Shown: positions 7,700 to 15,155 of the stretch, in pieces | Position numbering within the stretch: position 1 is the stretch's first letter | How the letters are laid out: the number at the start of each line of letters is the position of its first letter | Source of the DNA: Streptomyces sp. CNH099 | Lineage (GTDB): Bacteria > Actinomycetota > Actinomycetes > Streptomycetales > Streptomycetaceae | Direction: 5' to 3' | Length of the DNA: 64,000 nt | NCBI GenBank assembly: GCA_000514715.1 | Contig: AZWL01000013.1 | Location: 124,001-188,000 of the forward strand | Program-made: the position numbers and the translations under genes | Notes under the pieces: model-generated | Told to the model about the DNA's origin: nothing | The model's database searches: none | The model's input: the letters and a program-made list of their open reading frames with translations, nothing else

Positions 7700-8716
7700 T
7701 CAACCGCCGGGGCGGCGCAGCACGGTCGGCGCCAGCGACGGCGCCGCGTACAGCGCGGTGTTCACCGGGGACTCGCAGACGAGGTTGACCGCGAGCTGCC
7801 GCGGACCGCCGGCGGCGGCCGGAGGGCTGCTCCCGCCGCCCGTGCCGCCCGCGCCGGTGTGCTCGCCGCCCGGCGCGGACGCCGGATAGCCGAGTATCAG
7901 CGTCGGGTCGCTGAGTGCGCCGAGCCGCAGCACCAGGTCGGCCTCGTCCGTACCCGCCGGGTCGGTGAAGTCCTGTGCGGGCACCGGCCGGAAGCCCAGC
8001 CCGGCCTTGAACACGAACAGGCCCGGCTTGGTGAGGTGCCCCGACAGGTTCGGCTCGTCGCCGAGCGTGGCGAACTCGTACCCCTTCTCCCGGGCGATGC
8101 GCAGCGCCGCGGTGTACAGCGCCCGCGGCAGGCTGCGGCGCCGCCACCCCGCGCTGACCGCGGAGAACCGCAGCACCGCGGTTCGGATGTCGGGCCGTTC
8201 CAGCACCAGCACGCCGCCGACGACGTCGGTGCCGTCCGCGCCCCCGCCGCCGACGCCGTCCCCGGCGACGGCGAAGACGCCGAAGAACTTGTCCGGGCCG
8301 TTCAGGACCGTGTCCCGGTAGTCCAAGGCGAACGGCACGCCGAAGCGCATCCGCGCCACGCGCGCCGCGTACAGGACGAGGAAGCGGTCCAGCAGCTCCG
8401 GAGTGACGGGGTCGGCCACCACCTCCCGCAGCCCCGCCGCGGCGGCGCGGCGCTGCGCCCTGCGGATCGACTGCCGGTCGGCCCGCTCCAGCAGGCCCAG
8501 GAACGCCGCCTCGTCCGCACCCAGCTCCGCCAGCCACGTCACCGCGGACGGCTTGACCACGAAGCCGCGCGCGGCCAGCTCACCGGCCAGCCCCGCGGGC
8601 GGCTCCGGCAGCCGGACCACGTCGATCCGCTCCCGGACCTGTGCCCAGGGCCGGCGGTCCAGCTCCGCCGGCTCGATCACGGCGAGCGCCAGGCCGTAGT
8701 GGTCCCGCAGCTCCAT
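7700..8716 (-). CDS. FemAB/BioF2-like GNAT-fold transferase, unknown substrate
   Basis: 338 residues from ATG 8716, seven bases after the stop of the upstream gene. The central part looks like the CelD/BioF2 or FemX-type double GNAT fold. It has a basic helix (ADRQSIRRAQRRAAAAG), a variable middle, then VVGGVLVLERPDIRTAVLRF, SLPRALYTAALRIAREKG and FATLGDEPNLSGHLTKPGLF with FKAGLGF, a typical end of such transferases. Members transfer aminoacyl groups from aminoacyl-tRNA or acyl groups from CoA. Two low-complexity Gly/Thr runs (near 155-165 and 290-305) are insertions. Together with an ATP-grasp ligase it suggests peptide or amide bond formation. This is a fold-level call; no catalytic residues can be assigned. 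Confidence 0.6.
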   Translation of the reverse strand: MELRDHYGLALAVIEPAELDRRPWAQVRERIDVVRLPEPPAGLAGELAARGFVVKPSAVTWLAELGADEAAFLGLLERADRQSIRRAQRRAAAAGLREVVADPVTPELLDRFLVLYAARVARMRFGVPFALDYRDTVLNGPDKFFGVFAVAGDGVGGGGADGTDVVGGVLVLERPDIRTAVLRFSAVSAGWRRRSLPRALYTAALRIAREKGYEFATLGDEPNLSGHLTKPGLFVFKAGLGFRPVPAQDFTDPAGTDEADLVLRLGALSDPTLILGYPASAPGGEHTGAGGTGGGSSPPAAAGGPRQLAVNLVCESPVNTALYAAPSLAPTVLRRPGG

Positions 8717-8723
8717 GTCCGGG

Positions 8724-9557
8724 CTACGCGCCGGCCGTTGCGGGCTCGGCCAGGCGCCGTGCGAAGCACGTCAGCGCGCGCGAGAAGCTGCCGGCGTACT
8801 CCTCGACCAGCCGCAGGAACTCCGCCGCGTCCGCGTTGTCCGTGACCAGCGTGGTCATGCCGGTCTCGTCATCGCTGACCTGCGCGGCGTGAACCGTCTC
8901 CGCCTTGATGTGGGCGTCGATCCAGGCGAACTGCTCCTTCTCGGTGAAGACCTTCTCGCCGCCCGCGGTCACCTTCCCGTACATCCGCCGGAACGCCACC
9001 GCGATGTCGAGCGCGATGGTCTCCACGACGCGCAACTGCACGGCGGCGCCGTGCGGGGAGACGGCGAGCCGGTCCATGTTCGCGAGCAGCTCCGCCACCG
9101 GGCCCGGCAGCTCTTGCGCCCGGGCGCGCTCCGGCTCGCCCACGCGTGCGGCGAGGGGTGCGGTGATGGTGTCGTCCCACCAGACGTAGTGGATGCCGGC
9201 CGGCCCGCGGGGCGCGACCGAGCTGAACTCGGGGGCGGCGTTGTCCAGGTCGTCGCCGATGACGCGGTAGACGGTCTGGAGGGCGCCCAGGAGCGTACGG
9301 GACGGGTCGCGGTCCGCCGCGAAGGAACGGGCGATCACTCCCAGCCCGGCCAGCGTGGTGAACATGAAGCTCTTGGTCATCGCCCGCCACCACACGGCGA
9401 TGTCGAGCCCGGCCTCCGGGGTGACGGCGCCGGCGTTGCGCGCGGCGGCGAAGAACGGGTTGTCCGTCCGACGCAGTTGCGCCTTGTCGATCTGCTCCTC
9501 CACCCGGTCGTCGAGCCGGCTCCGGTCGACGGCGGGCAGTTCCGCTGCAACAGCCAC
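8724..9557 (-). CDS. heme-oxygenase-like (TENA/HDO-type) protein, probable metal oxidase
   Basis: About 277 residues. I choose GTG 9557 because TGGAG lies five bases upstream; GTG 9563 and longer frames have no better site. The protein is almost all helical, and its C-terminal half has spaced acidic and His residues (EKEQFAWIDAHIKAETVHAAQVSDDE). This recalls the ligand pattern of heme-oxygenase-like di-iron oxidases and TENA/THI-4 proteins. Other potential ligands are His and Asp in IHYVWWDDTITAPL and Glu in VVETIALDIAVAFRRMYGK. HDO enzymes desaturate, cleave or N-oxygenate amino-acid-like substrates in many natural-product pathways. It lies between the DUF6421-like and GNAT-like genes on one strand. 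Family placement is tentative. Confidence 0.5.
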   Translation of the reverse strand: MAVAAELPAVDRSRLDDRVEEQIDKAQLRRTDNPFFAAARNAGAVTPEAGLDIAVWWRAMTKSFMFTTLAGLGVIARSFAADRDPSRTLLGALQTVYRVIGDDLDNAAPEFSSVAPRGPAGIHYVWWDDTITAPLAARVGEPERARAQELPGPVAELLANMDRLAVSPHGAAVQLRVVETIALDIAVAFRRMYGKVTAGGEKVFTEKEQFAWIDAHIKAETVHAAQVSDDETGMTTLVTDNADAAEFLRLVEEYAGSFSRALTCFARRLAEPATAGA

Positions 9558-9675
9558 ATGCACTCCAGGGTGTCCGTCGGGATGTGCTCCTGTATTTCCG
9601 TTCCGTGCGGGTCGCGCCGTTCCTTCGGCCGCCGCGCGGTGACGCGCGGGCGCCGGGCCCGTCCGGGCCCTTGCT

Positions 9676-10788
9676 CTACACACCCAGCGACGCCTTGACC
9701 GCGGCGAAGTACGGGATGTGCCGGTAGTCGCCGGCCTCGGCGTCGTAGTCCGTGTAGGCATCGGTGAACTCCAGCAGCCGCTTCTTCACCGCGGCCACCG
9801 GCTCCTGGTGGATCCTGCGCTCGATCGCCTCGATCTCGCCGAGGAACCCGGCCAGCACCCCGGGGAGGTCCCGGTCGAGGTAGATCAGGCCGTCCCGAAG
9901 CCGCAGCCCGCCGTGCTCCGTGAGATAGGAGAAGAGAAGCTGCGAGGCGACGGCGTCGTAGTTGGGGCGGGGTATGCCCTCGACCGCGTAGCGCAGCAGC
10001 CGTTCGGCGAGGATGTACTCGTACGTCAACCGCGCCGGTTCCGCCGGCAGCGCGGCGTCGCCGAGGAGCGCCAGCATGCCGGACACGTCGACGCGCAGCT
10101 CCTCCAGCCCGGCCAGCGGCTTCGACTTCTTCGCCGGGAGGAACTCCGGAATGGGCATATCGCCCTGCCTGTGGTGGTATTCGTGCAGTCGCACCCACCA
10201 GGACGAAGCCATCTCTATCTCCGCGTCCGTGGCTTTCTGCACAAGTGGCAGACTGCCTTCCGCAAGGACCGGCCCCAGCATGCGGCGGGTGATTCGGCGA
10301 TGTCGCTCCACGAACTTGTCGATGAAATAGAAGATCTGGTCGTCCGGCTCCTGCACCCCGTCGATGTGATTCTCCGGGAACAGCGCCACCACCGGCCGGC
10401 TGCCGAATCCCGCGGAGCGGGCGACGATGTTCACCGGCATCGTATTACTGGCGTACCGCTCGGCCAGGTGCGGATTCGTCGGCAGGGTTTCGTACGCCAG
10501 GAACTCCAACCGCAGCGAGGGGAAGTACGAGGCATCGAACAGGGAGAACAGCCGGTTGTCCCGCCTTGTGTTGATGTGTTCCTTGACAGCTGCGAGCCGT
10601 CGGCCCGGGGTGAAGTCGCGTATGTCGTCCAGAAAGGCACGGACCGCGGGTTCCCGGCACAGTCCCGGCATTTCCTCGACGCGACGGGCGAGTCGGGTAA
10701 GCATCTCCGGATCCCGGAATAAGGCACGGTCGGCGAGGTCCCGGCGGATTTCATCGGTCTCTGCGCACAGCGAGTTCAGCGGATCCAT
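9676..10788 (-). CDS. DUF6421-like protein with HExxH motif
   Basis: 370 residues from ATG 10788 with GGAGG six bases upstream. It resembles the streptomycete family I recall as DUF6421. A WWVRLHEYHHRQG segment (about 197-209) carries a metallopeptidase-type HExxH (His202, Glu203, His206). About 24 residues later, GLEELRVDVSGMLALL (227-242) holds a Glu-Glu-x-Arg-x-Asp string. That layout parallels zinc gluzincins such as dipeptidyl peptidase III (HExxGH then EECRAD), so Glu229/230 could be the third ligand. The comparison is mine and is motif-level only. It is probably the first gene of a minus-strand set with the HDO-like and GNAT-like genes, though 118 bases separate it from the next. No signal peptide, so it should be cytoplasmic. 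Confidence 0.6.
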   Translation of the reverse strand: MDPLNSLCAETDEIRRDLADRALFRDPEMLTRLARRVEEMPGLCREPAVRAFLDDIRDFTPGRRLAAVKEHINTRRDNRLFSLFDASYFPSLRLEFLAYETLPTNPHLAERYASNTMPVNIVARSAGFGSRPVVALFPENHIDGVQEPDDQIFYFIDKFVERHRRITRRMLGPVLAEGSLPLVQKATDAEIEMASSWWVRLHEYHHRQGDMPIPEFLPAKKSKPLAGLEELRVDVSGMLALLGDAALPAEPARLTYEYILAERLLRYAVEGIPRPNYDAVASQLLFSYLTEHGGLRLRDGLIYLDRDLPGVLAGFLGEIEAIERRIHQEPVAAVKKRLLEFTDAYTDYDAEAGDYRHIPYFAAVKASLGV

Positions 10789-11244
10789 CCAATGCCTCCG
10801 GACCGGAGCGGGATTCAGGTGAACGAGCGGAGTCGCGGAATCGCGAGTCGATCAGGGGATCCTAACTCCGTGTCAAGACCGTGGCTAGGGTACGTGCGCA
10901 TCACCATTCGAGAGCGCCTTCGCAGCCGGGGAGCACGAGCGGTGTCCCGCCGGCCGCGACGCGGGAGGAGGGGCGGCGGCGTGCGGAGAACCTGGCGTGG
11001 GAGACGGCGGCGTCCGTCCGCCCAGCAGCTCGCGCTGGCCGAGCGGGAGCCGCCTCCTGCCCGGCCCGTTCCAGGAGCCCGGTCGCGGAACGAAACGGCC
11101 TCGGCGCAAACCTCGGCCCGCCGCCAGCGCCTCCGCAACCTCCCACAGCCGCTCCCGGGCCCGTTGCTCCTCCCGACCTCGGCTATCGCGGCTTCCACGG
11201 CCACCGGGTCCTGACACGTCGTCACAAACGGTCATGATCGCGGC

Positions 11245-11496
11245 CGTGACCTCGATCACGGACTCCGGGTACGCGCCGCCGGATCCGCCGGTCCGCGTCA
11301 CCAGGTCCCCCGTGGGGGACCTCGCGCCAGCGGCGCCACCGCCCGCTCCTTGCACACGTACGAGGACCCGCCCGAGCCACGGGTACGCGGGCTTCTCCAA
11401 TTCATGAACCCCCGGGTCCTTGACGTACAGAGTCCGTCCCGGCCCCATCACGCCGGGGATCAGGCAGAGTTCCCCGGCTTCGAGCTGCCTCGTCAC
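11245..11496 (-). pseudogene. truncated phage tail-type glycine-rich protein
   Basis: From GTG 11496 the frame reads VTRQLEAGELCLIPG, then MGPGRTLYVKDPGVHELEK, AYPWLGRVLVRVQGAGGG and TRTGGSGGAYPESVIEV. This is the N-terminal pattern of glycine-rich phage tail/structural proteins common in Streptomyces, which continue for 150 or more Gly-rich residues. Here the match stops near 11245. The frame stays open to 10885 but becomes an Arg/Pro-rich shadow, so the gene is truncated. It supports a past prophage at this spot. Confidence 0.5.
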
Positions 11497-11653
11497 GGGC
11501 TCGGCTCCCACCCAAGGGGGCCGCCTCGTCTCGTGCCTGCCCCACGCGTGCCCTTGCCGCGAATCACCGGAGTCCGCTGGACAGAGCCGAACACGGAGGT
11601 GACCGAGGCGGCCGTCTATCGCTTGCCCCGTATCCCCTGTTTCCAGGTTCTCG

Positions 11654-11680
11654 GTCCGCTGCCCAGGAATCGAACCTGTG
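11654..11680 (-). other. tRNA 3'-half fragment (T-arm), possible att scar
   Basis: On the minus strand the sequence contains a perfect B-box, GGTTCGATTCC (11676-11666), flanked by CAGG/CCTG that can pair as a T-stem, then GGCAGCGGACC as an acceptor-like end. No matching 5' acceptor strand, D-arm or anticodon stem is found upstream, so it is not a complete tRNA. Integrases often leave such 3' tRNA pieces at element ends. Confidence 0.4.
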
Positions 11681-11934
11681 GCATCGACGCTGGGGCTTCA
11701 GAGGGGCAAAGTGGACTAAATGGTGATCAGTGAGCCAGATGACCAGGGGCTACGGCCGTTCCCATCTGTGCGAGGATCCGCGGGAACCGGATGGCCCAGC
11801 GGCCCCCGCCCAACGGCCCACGGCGGCGGCGACGGGGCCATTCCCACGCGCCGGGCACCCGGGGATGCGGTCTGCGAAGCGCTCGGCCGACGCGGGCGTA
11901 CACGCCGTCCGCACGTACCCCCCGTTCGGCGCTC

Positions 11935-12019
11935 TCCAGCCAATATCCAGCCAGCGTGCGGAGAACGACAGATGACGACAGGTGACGAGCCGTCAGGTCA
12001 TCCAGCCAAAATCCAGCCA
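11935..12019. repeat. pair of 19-bp direct repeats, four TCCAGCCA boxes
   Basis: TCCAGCCAATATCCAGCCA (11935-11953) and TCCAGCCAAAATCCAGCCA (12001-12019) differ at one base and are 66 bases apart start to start. Each holds two TCCAGCCA boxes. Paired short boxes next to a tRNA fragment resemble integrase arm-type sites or iterons; no protein partner is present. Confidence 0.6.
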
Positions 12020-12030
12020 CGGTACGCGAG

Positions 12031-12060
12031 CGGGTGTGACCCGAATTCGGGTCACACCCG
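12031..12060. repeat. perfect 30-bp palindrome downstream of ychF
   Basis: Fifteen bases (CGGGTGTGACCCGAA) are followed directly by their exact reverse complement, centred on GAATTC between 12045 and 12046. It lies about 50 bases beyond the ychF stop, so it may fold as a terminator for ychF, although no T-run follows. A dimeric-protein binding site is the other reading. Confidence 0.7.
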
Positions 12061-12108
12061 TCTGACCTGGTGGTTTGCTAATTCGCCGGGGCCACGGTAT
12101 TGCGTGGG

Positions 12109-13197
12109 CTATACGTTGAAGCGGAACTCCGCTACGTCGCCGTCGCGCATCACGTAGTCCTTGCCCTCCATGCGGGCCTTGCCCGCTGCGCGGGCTTCCG
12201 GGACCGAGCCCGTGGCGACCAGGTCGTCGAAGGAGATGACCTCCGCCTTGATGAAGCCCTTCTGGAAGTCCGTGTGGATCACGCCCGCCGCCTCCGGGGC
12301 CGTCGCGCCCTTCCTGATGGTCCAGGCGCGGGCCTCCTTCGGGCCGGCGGTCAGGTAGGTCTGCAGGCCCAGGGTGCGGAAGCCGACGCGGGCGAGGGTG
12401 ACCAGGCCGGGTTCTTCCTGGCCTACGGACTGGAGGAGTTCGAGGGCGTCGGCCTCGTCGAGTTCGGCGAGTTCGGATTCGAGTTTGGCGTTGAGGAAGA
12501 TGGCCTCGGCCGGGGCGACCAGGGCGCGCTGTTCGTCCTTGAAGGACTCGTCGGTCAGTTCGTCCTCGTCGACGTTGAAGACGTAGAGGAACGGCTTCGC
12601 CGTCAGCAGGTGCAGGTCGTGCAGGGGGGCGTGGCGTTCGGTGCCCTGGGCGATGCCGGCGGCGAAGAGGGTCTGGCCGGCTTCGAGGAGGGTCTGGGCC
12701 TCCTCGATGGCGGTGAGTTTGGGGGCGAGGTCCTTCTTGATGCGGGATTCCTTCTGCAGCCGCGGGAGTACCTTCTCGATGGTCTGCAGGTCGGCGAGGA
12801 TCAGCTCGGTGTTGATGGTCTCGATGTCGTCCCCGGGCGAGACCTTGCCGTCGACGTGGACCACGTTCTCGTCCCGGAAGGCGCGGATGACCTGGCAGAT
12901 CGCGTCGGACTCGCGGATGTTGGCCAGGAACTTGTTGCCCAGGCCCTCGCCCTCGCTCGCGCCGCGCACGATGCCGGCGATGTCGACGAAGTCGACCGTC
13001 GCCGGGAGGACGCGCTGGGAGTCGAAGATGCCGGCCAAGGTGGCGAGGCGGGGGTCGGGCACGCCGACGACGCCGACGTTGGGCTCGATGGTGGCGAACG
13101 GGTAGTTGGCCGCCAGCACCTCGTTCTTGGTCAGGGCGTTGAAGAGGGTGGACTTGCCGACGTTCGGCAGGCCGACGATTCCGATCGTGAGCGACAC
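12109..13197 (-). CDS. ychF: redox-regulated ATPase YchF (Obg-like)
   Basis: 362 residues from GTG 13197, which gives the family's usual length and places the G1 motif at the N-terminus; the frame extends upstream without homology. G1 is GIVGLPNVGKST, G3 is DIAGIVRGASEGEGLG, and the NKxD motif of GTPases is replaced by NVDE (LYVFNVDEDEL), the hallmark of YchF's preference for ATP. A coiled-coil middle and the C-terminal TGS domain (GFRTLGLQTYLTAGPKEARA to DVAEFRFNV) are present. YchF binds ribosomes and acts in translation and stress responses. Single gene, with a divergent DUF6542 gene upstream. Confidence 0.96.
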   Translation of the reverse strand: MSLTIGIVGLPNVGKSTLFNALTKNEVLAANYPFATIEPNVGVVGVPDPRLATLAGIFDSQRVLPATVDFVDIAGIVRGASEGEGLGNKFLANIRESDAICQVIRAFRDENVVHVDGKVSPGDDIETINTELILADLQTIEKVLPRLQKESRIKKDLAPKLTAIEEAQTLLEAGQTLFAAGIAQGTERHAPLHDLHLLTAKPFLYVFNVDEDELTDESFKDEQRALVAPAEAIFLNAKLESELAELDEADALELLQSVGQEEPGLVTLARVGFRTLGLQTYLTAGPKEARAWTIRKGATAPEAAGVIHTDFQKGFIKAEVISFDDLVATGSVPEARAAGKARMEGKDYVMRDGDVAEFRFNV

Positions 13198-13379
13198 GTG
13201 AGCGACTTCCGGTACGGGGTACGGGGACGGGGTCGCGGCGCGGCGGACCCGGCTGTCGATTCTACGGGTGCCCGCCACGCGCCCGGAGCGTGTGCGGCCT
13301 GCGGGATCCCGGCACTCCGAATGAGCGCATTCTGTGCCCCTCCCGCCGTTTCCGCTGCCCGGGGGCCTACCGTGGAGCG

Positions 13380-14126
13380 ATGCAGCATCACCGTACGAAC
13401 ACGGATCCCGACGGAGAGCGACGGCAGGCTCACGTCCCGCGACCGGCGCGCGAGCCCGCGCCCGGCGGCGGCGCCGGGGCGGAGGAGAGCGCCGGGGTGT
13501 ACCGGGCGGCGGGGCGGCGGCCCGTGCCGCCGGTGGTGCGTACCCTGCTGCGGCCCGCGGGGCCGCGGCTGACGGCGGCCGGCGGAGGGCTGCTGGCGGC
13601 GGCGGTGATGCTGGGTACGGGGACGTTCGTGCAGGTGGCGATGGGGACCGCGCCGGTGCTCTTCGGGGTGGTGTTCCTGGTGCTGTCGGTGTGCTGCGCG
13701 CTGTGGGTGCGGCCCGCGGACGTCGTCGCGGCGCCGATCGCGATGCCGATCGCCTTCGCCGCCGGGACCCTGGCCGTCGGCGAGGGCTCGGGCGGCGTCA
13801 CCTCGCACGTGATGGCCGCCGGTACGTCCCTGGCCCTGGAGGCGCCGTGGCTCTACGGGGGCACGCTGCTGGCCGCCGCCGTCGCGCTGCTGCGGCACTT
13901 CGCGCTGCTCGCCGTACGGCGCAGCTCCGGCGGGGCCGGCGGCGCCGACGGATCCGGCGGGCCTCCCGAGCGGTCGTCCTCCGGGGCGCGACGGGCGGCG
14001 CACTCCCGGCCGCGGCACCGGGTCCCGGACCAGCAGCCCGCCGCGGTCAGCCCGCCCCGCCGGCGCCCAGTGCGGCAGCCTCGGCGCGCAGGTCGCGGCG
14101 GAGCTCCTTCGGCAGGGAGAAGGTGA
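13380..14126 (+). CDS. DUF6542-type membrane protein
   Basis: 248 residues from ATG 13380. A Pro/Arg-rich cytoplasmic N-terminus leads to about four hydrophobic segments: AAGGGLLAAAVMLGTGTFVQ, APVLFGVVFLVLSVCCALW, VVAAPIAMPIAFAAGTLAV and YGGTLLAAAVALLRHFALLA. A long Arg/Ser/Pro-rich tail follows. It matches the streptomycete DUF6542 pattern; function unknown. Its 3' end overlaps that of ispH by 80 bases on the other strand, and the overlapped tail is low complexity, so the true stop may matter little. A convergent ispH partner of this sort is conserved in related genomes as far as I recall. Confidence 0.75.
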   Translation: MQHHRTNTDPDGERRQAHVPRPAREPAPGGGAGAEESAGVYRAAGRRPVPPVVRTLLRPAGPRLTAAGGGLLAAAVMLGTGTFVQVAMGTAPVLFGVVFLVLSVCCALWVRPADVVAAPIAMPIAFAAGTLAVGEGSGGVTSHVMAAGTSLALEAPWLYGGTLLAAAVALLRHFALLAVRRSSGGAGGADGSGGPPERSSSGARRAAHSRPRHRVPDQQPAAVSPPRRRPVRQPRRAGRGGAPSAGRR

Positions 14127-15048
14127 CCCGCTCGTCCACCGGCTGCACCAGGTCGACGTCCGCGTAGCCGCGCTCCGCCAGCCACTCCAGCACGCCGTCG
14201 ACCAGCACCTCCGGCACCGACGCCCCGGACGTCACGCCCACCGTCGCCACGCCGTCGAGCCACGTCTCGTCGATCTCCTCCGCCCCGTCGACCAGGTACG
14301 AGGCCGCTGCGCCGGCGTCGAGCGCGACCTCGACCAGCCGCTGCGAGTTCGACGAGTTCTGCGAGCCGACGACGAGCACGAGGTCGGACTCGGCGCCCAC
14401 CTGCTTGACCGCGACCTGCCGGTTCTGCGTGGCGTAGCAGATGTCGTCGCTCGGCGGGTCGAGCAGGTTGGGGAAGCGGCTCTTGAGCCGGTCGACGGTC
14501 TCCATGGTCTCGTCCACCGACAGCGTGGTCTGCGACAGCCAGACGACCTTCTCGGGGTCGCGCACCTCGACCTGTTCGGCGCCCTCCGGGCCGTCGACGA
14601 GCTGGACGTGCTCCGGCGCCTGGCCCGAGGTGCCGACGACCTCCTCGTGGCCCTCGTGGCCGATGAGGAGGATGTCGAAGTCGTCCTTGGCGAACCGGAC
14701 GGCCTCCTTGTGCACCTTCGTCACCAGCGGACAGGTCGCGTCGACCGCGGCGAGCCGGCCCTGCTTCGCCTCCTCGTGCACGACGGGGGCGACGCCGTGC
14801 GCGGAGAAGACCACGATGTTGCCGGGCGGCACCTCGGCGGTCTCCTCGACGAAGACGGCGCCCTTGCGCTCCAGCATCTTGACGACGTACTTGTTGTGCA
14901 CGATCTCGTGGCGCACATACACCGGTGCGCCGTACTGCTCAAGCGCCTGCTCCACGGCGATCACCGCCCGGTCGACGCCGGCGCAGTAGCCCCGGGGAGC
15001 GGCGAGAAGGACGCGGCGGGCGGGCTGCGGGGTGCTTGAGGCAGTCAT
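14047..15048 (-). CDS. ispH: 4-hydroxy-3-methylbut-2-enyl diphosphate reductase
   Basis: 333 residues from ATG 15048. IspH makes IPP and DMAPP in the last step of the MEP isoprenoid pathway with a [4Fe-4S] cluster. The three cluster cysteines are in APRGYCAGVDRA (Cys22), VDATCPLVTKVH (Cys106) and DICYATQNRQ (Cys204). The family segments HEIVHNKYVV, VVFSAHGVAP, IGHEGHEEVVGT and VVGSQNSSNSQRL are all present. Length is normal. The isoprenoid units feed the cis-prenyltransferase found at 36.2 kb, among others. Divergent from xseA. Confidence 0.97.
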   Translation of the reverse strand: MTASSTPQPARRVLLAAPRGYCAGVDRAVIAVEQALEQYGAPVYVRHEIVHNKYVVKMLERKGAVFVEETAEVPPGNIVVFSAHGVAPVVHEEAKQGRLAAVDATCPLVTKVHKEAVRFAKDDFDILLIGHEGHEEVVGTSGQAPEHVQLVDGPEGAEQVEVRDPEKVVWLSQTTLSVDETMETVDRLKSRFPNLLDPPSDDICYATQNRQVAVKQVGAESDLVLVVGSQNSSNSQRLVEVALDAGAAASYLVDGAEEIDETWLDGVATVGVTSGASVPEVLVDGVLEWLAERGYADVDLVQPVDERVTFSLPKELRRDLRAEAAALGAGGAG

Positions 15049-15155
15049 AGGGCCATGGTACGGAACGCCCCCTCCGGGACAGGAGGGCGCGGCCGCGAAT
15101 GTGCCCGCCCGCCGGAGCCGCCCGGGTGTCGTACCCCGCCGCTAGGCTCGGGGCC

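Larger units (their letters stand above)
10825..12108. other. gene-poor scar with phage and tRNA remnants
   Basis: Nearly 1.3 kb between the DUF6421-like gene and ychF holds no intact gene I can support. Within it are a truncated phage-type gene, a tRNA T-arm-like fragment, two 19-bp direct repeats and a 30-bp palindrome (each listed). Many overlapping frames of 60-140 residues exist on both strands but are Arg/Pro-rich shadows. The mix looks like the decayed end of an integrated element. Confidence 0.5.

Noticed and set aside
10885..11244. C-terminal continuation of the phage glycine-rich protein
   Set aside because: Sequence turns into Arg/Pro-rich shadow after SVIEV, unlike the Gly-rich family tail.
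11641..11760. Complete tRNA gene at the B-box
   Set aside because: No pairing partner for the acceptor strand and no anticodon stem could be drawn.
11727..12020. A 97-residue minus-strand frame (MAGFWLDDLTARHLSS) beside the tRNA fragment, considered as an integrase remnant
   Set aside because: No integrase catalytic motif is seen; becomes Arg/Pro-rich after 60 residues.
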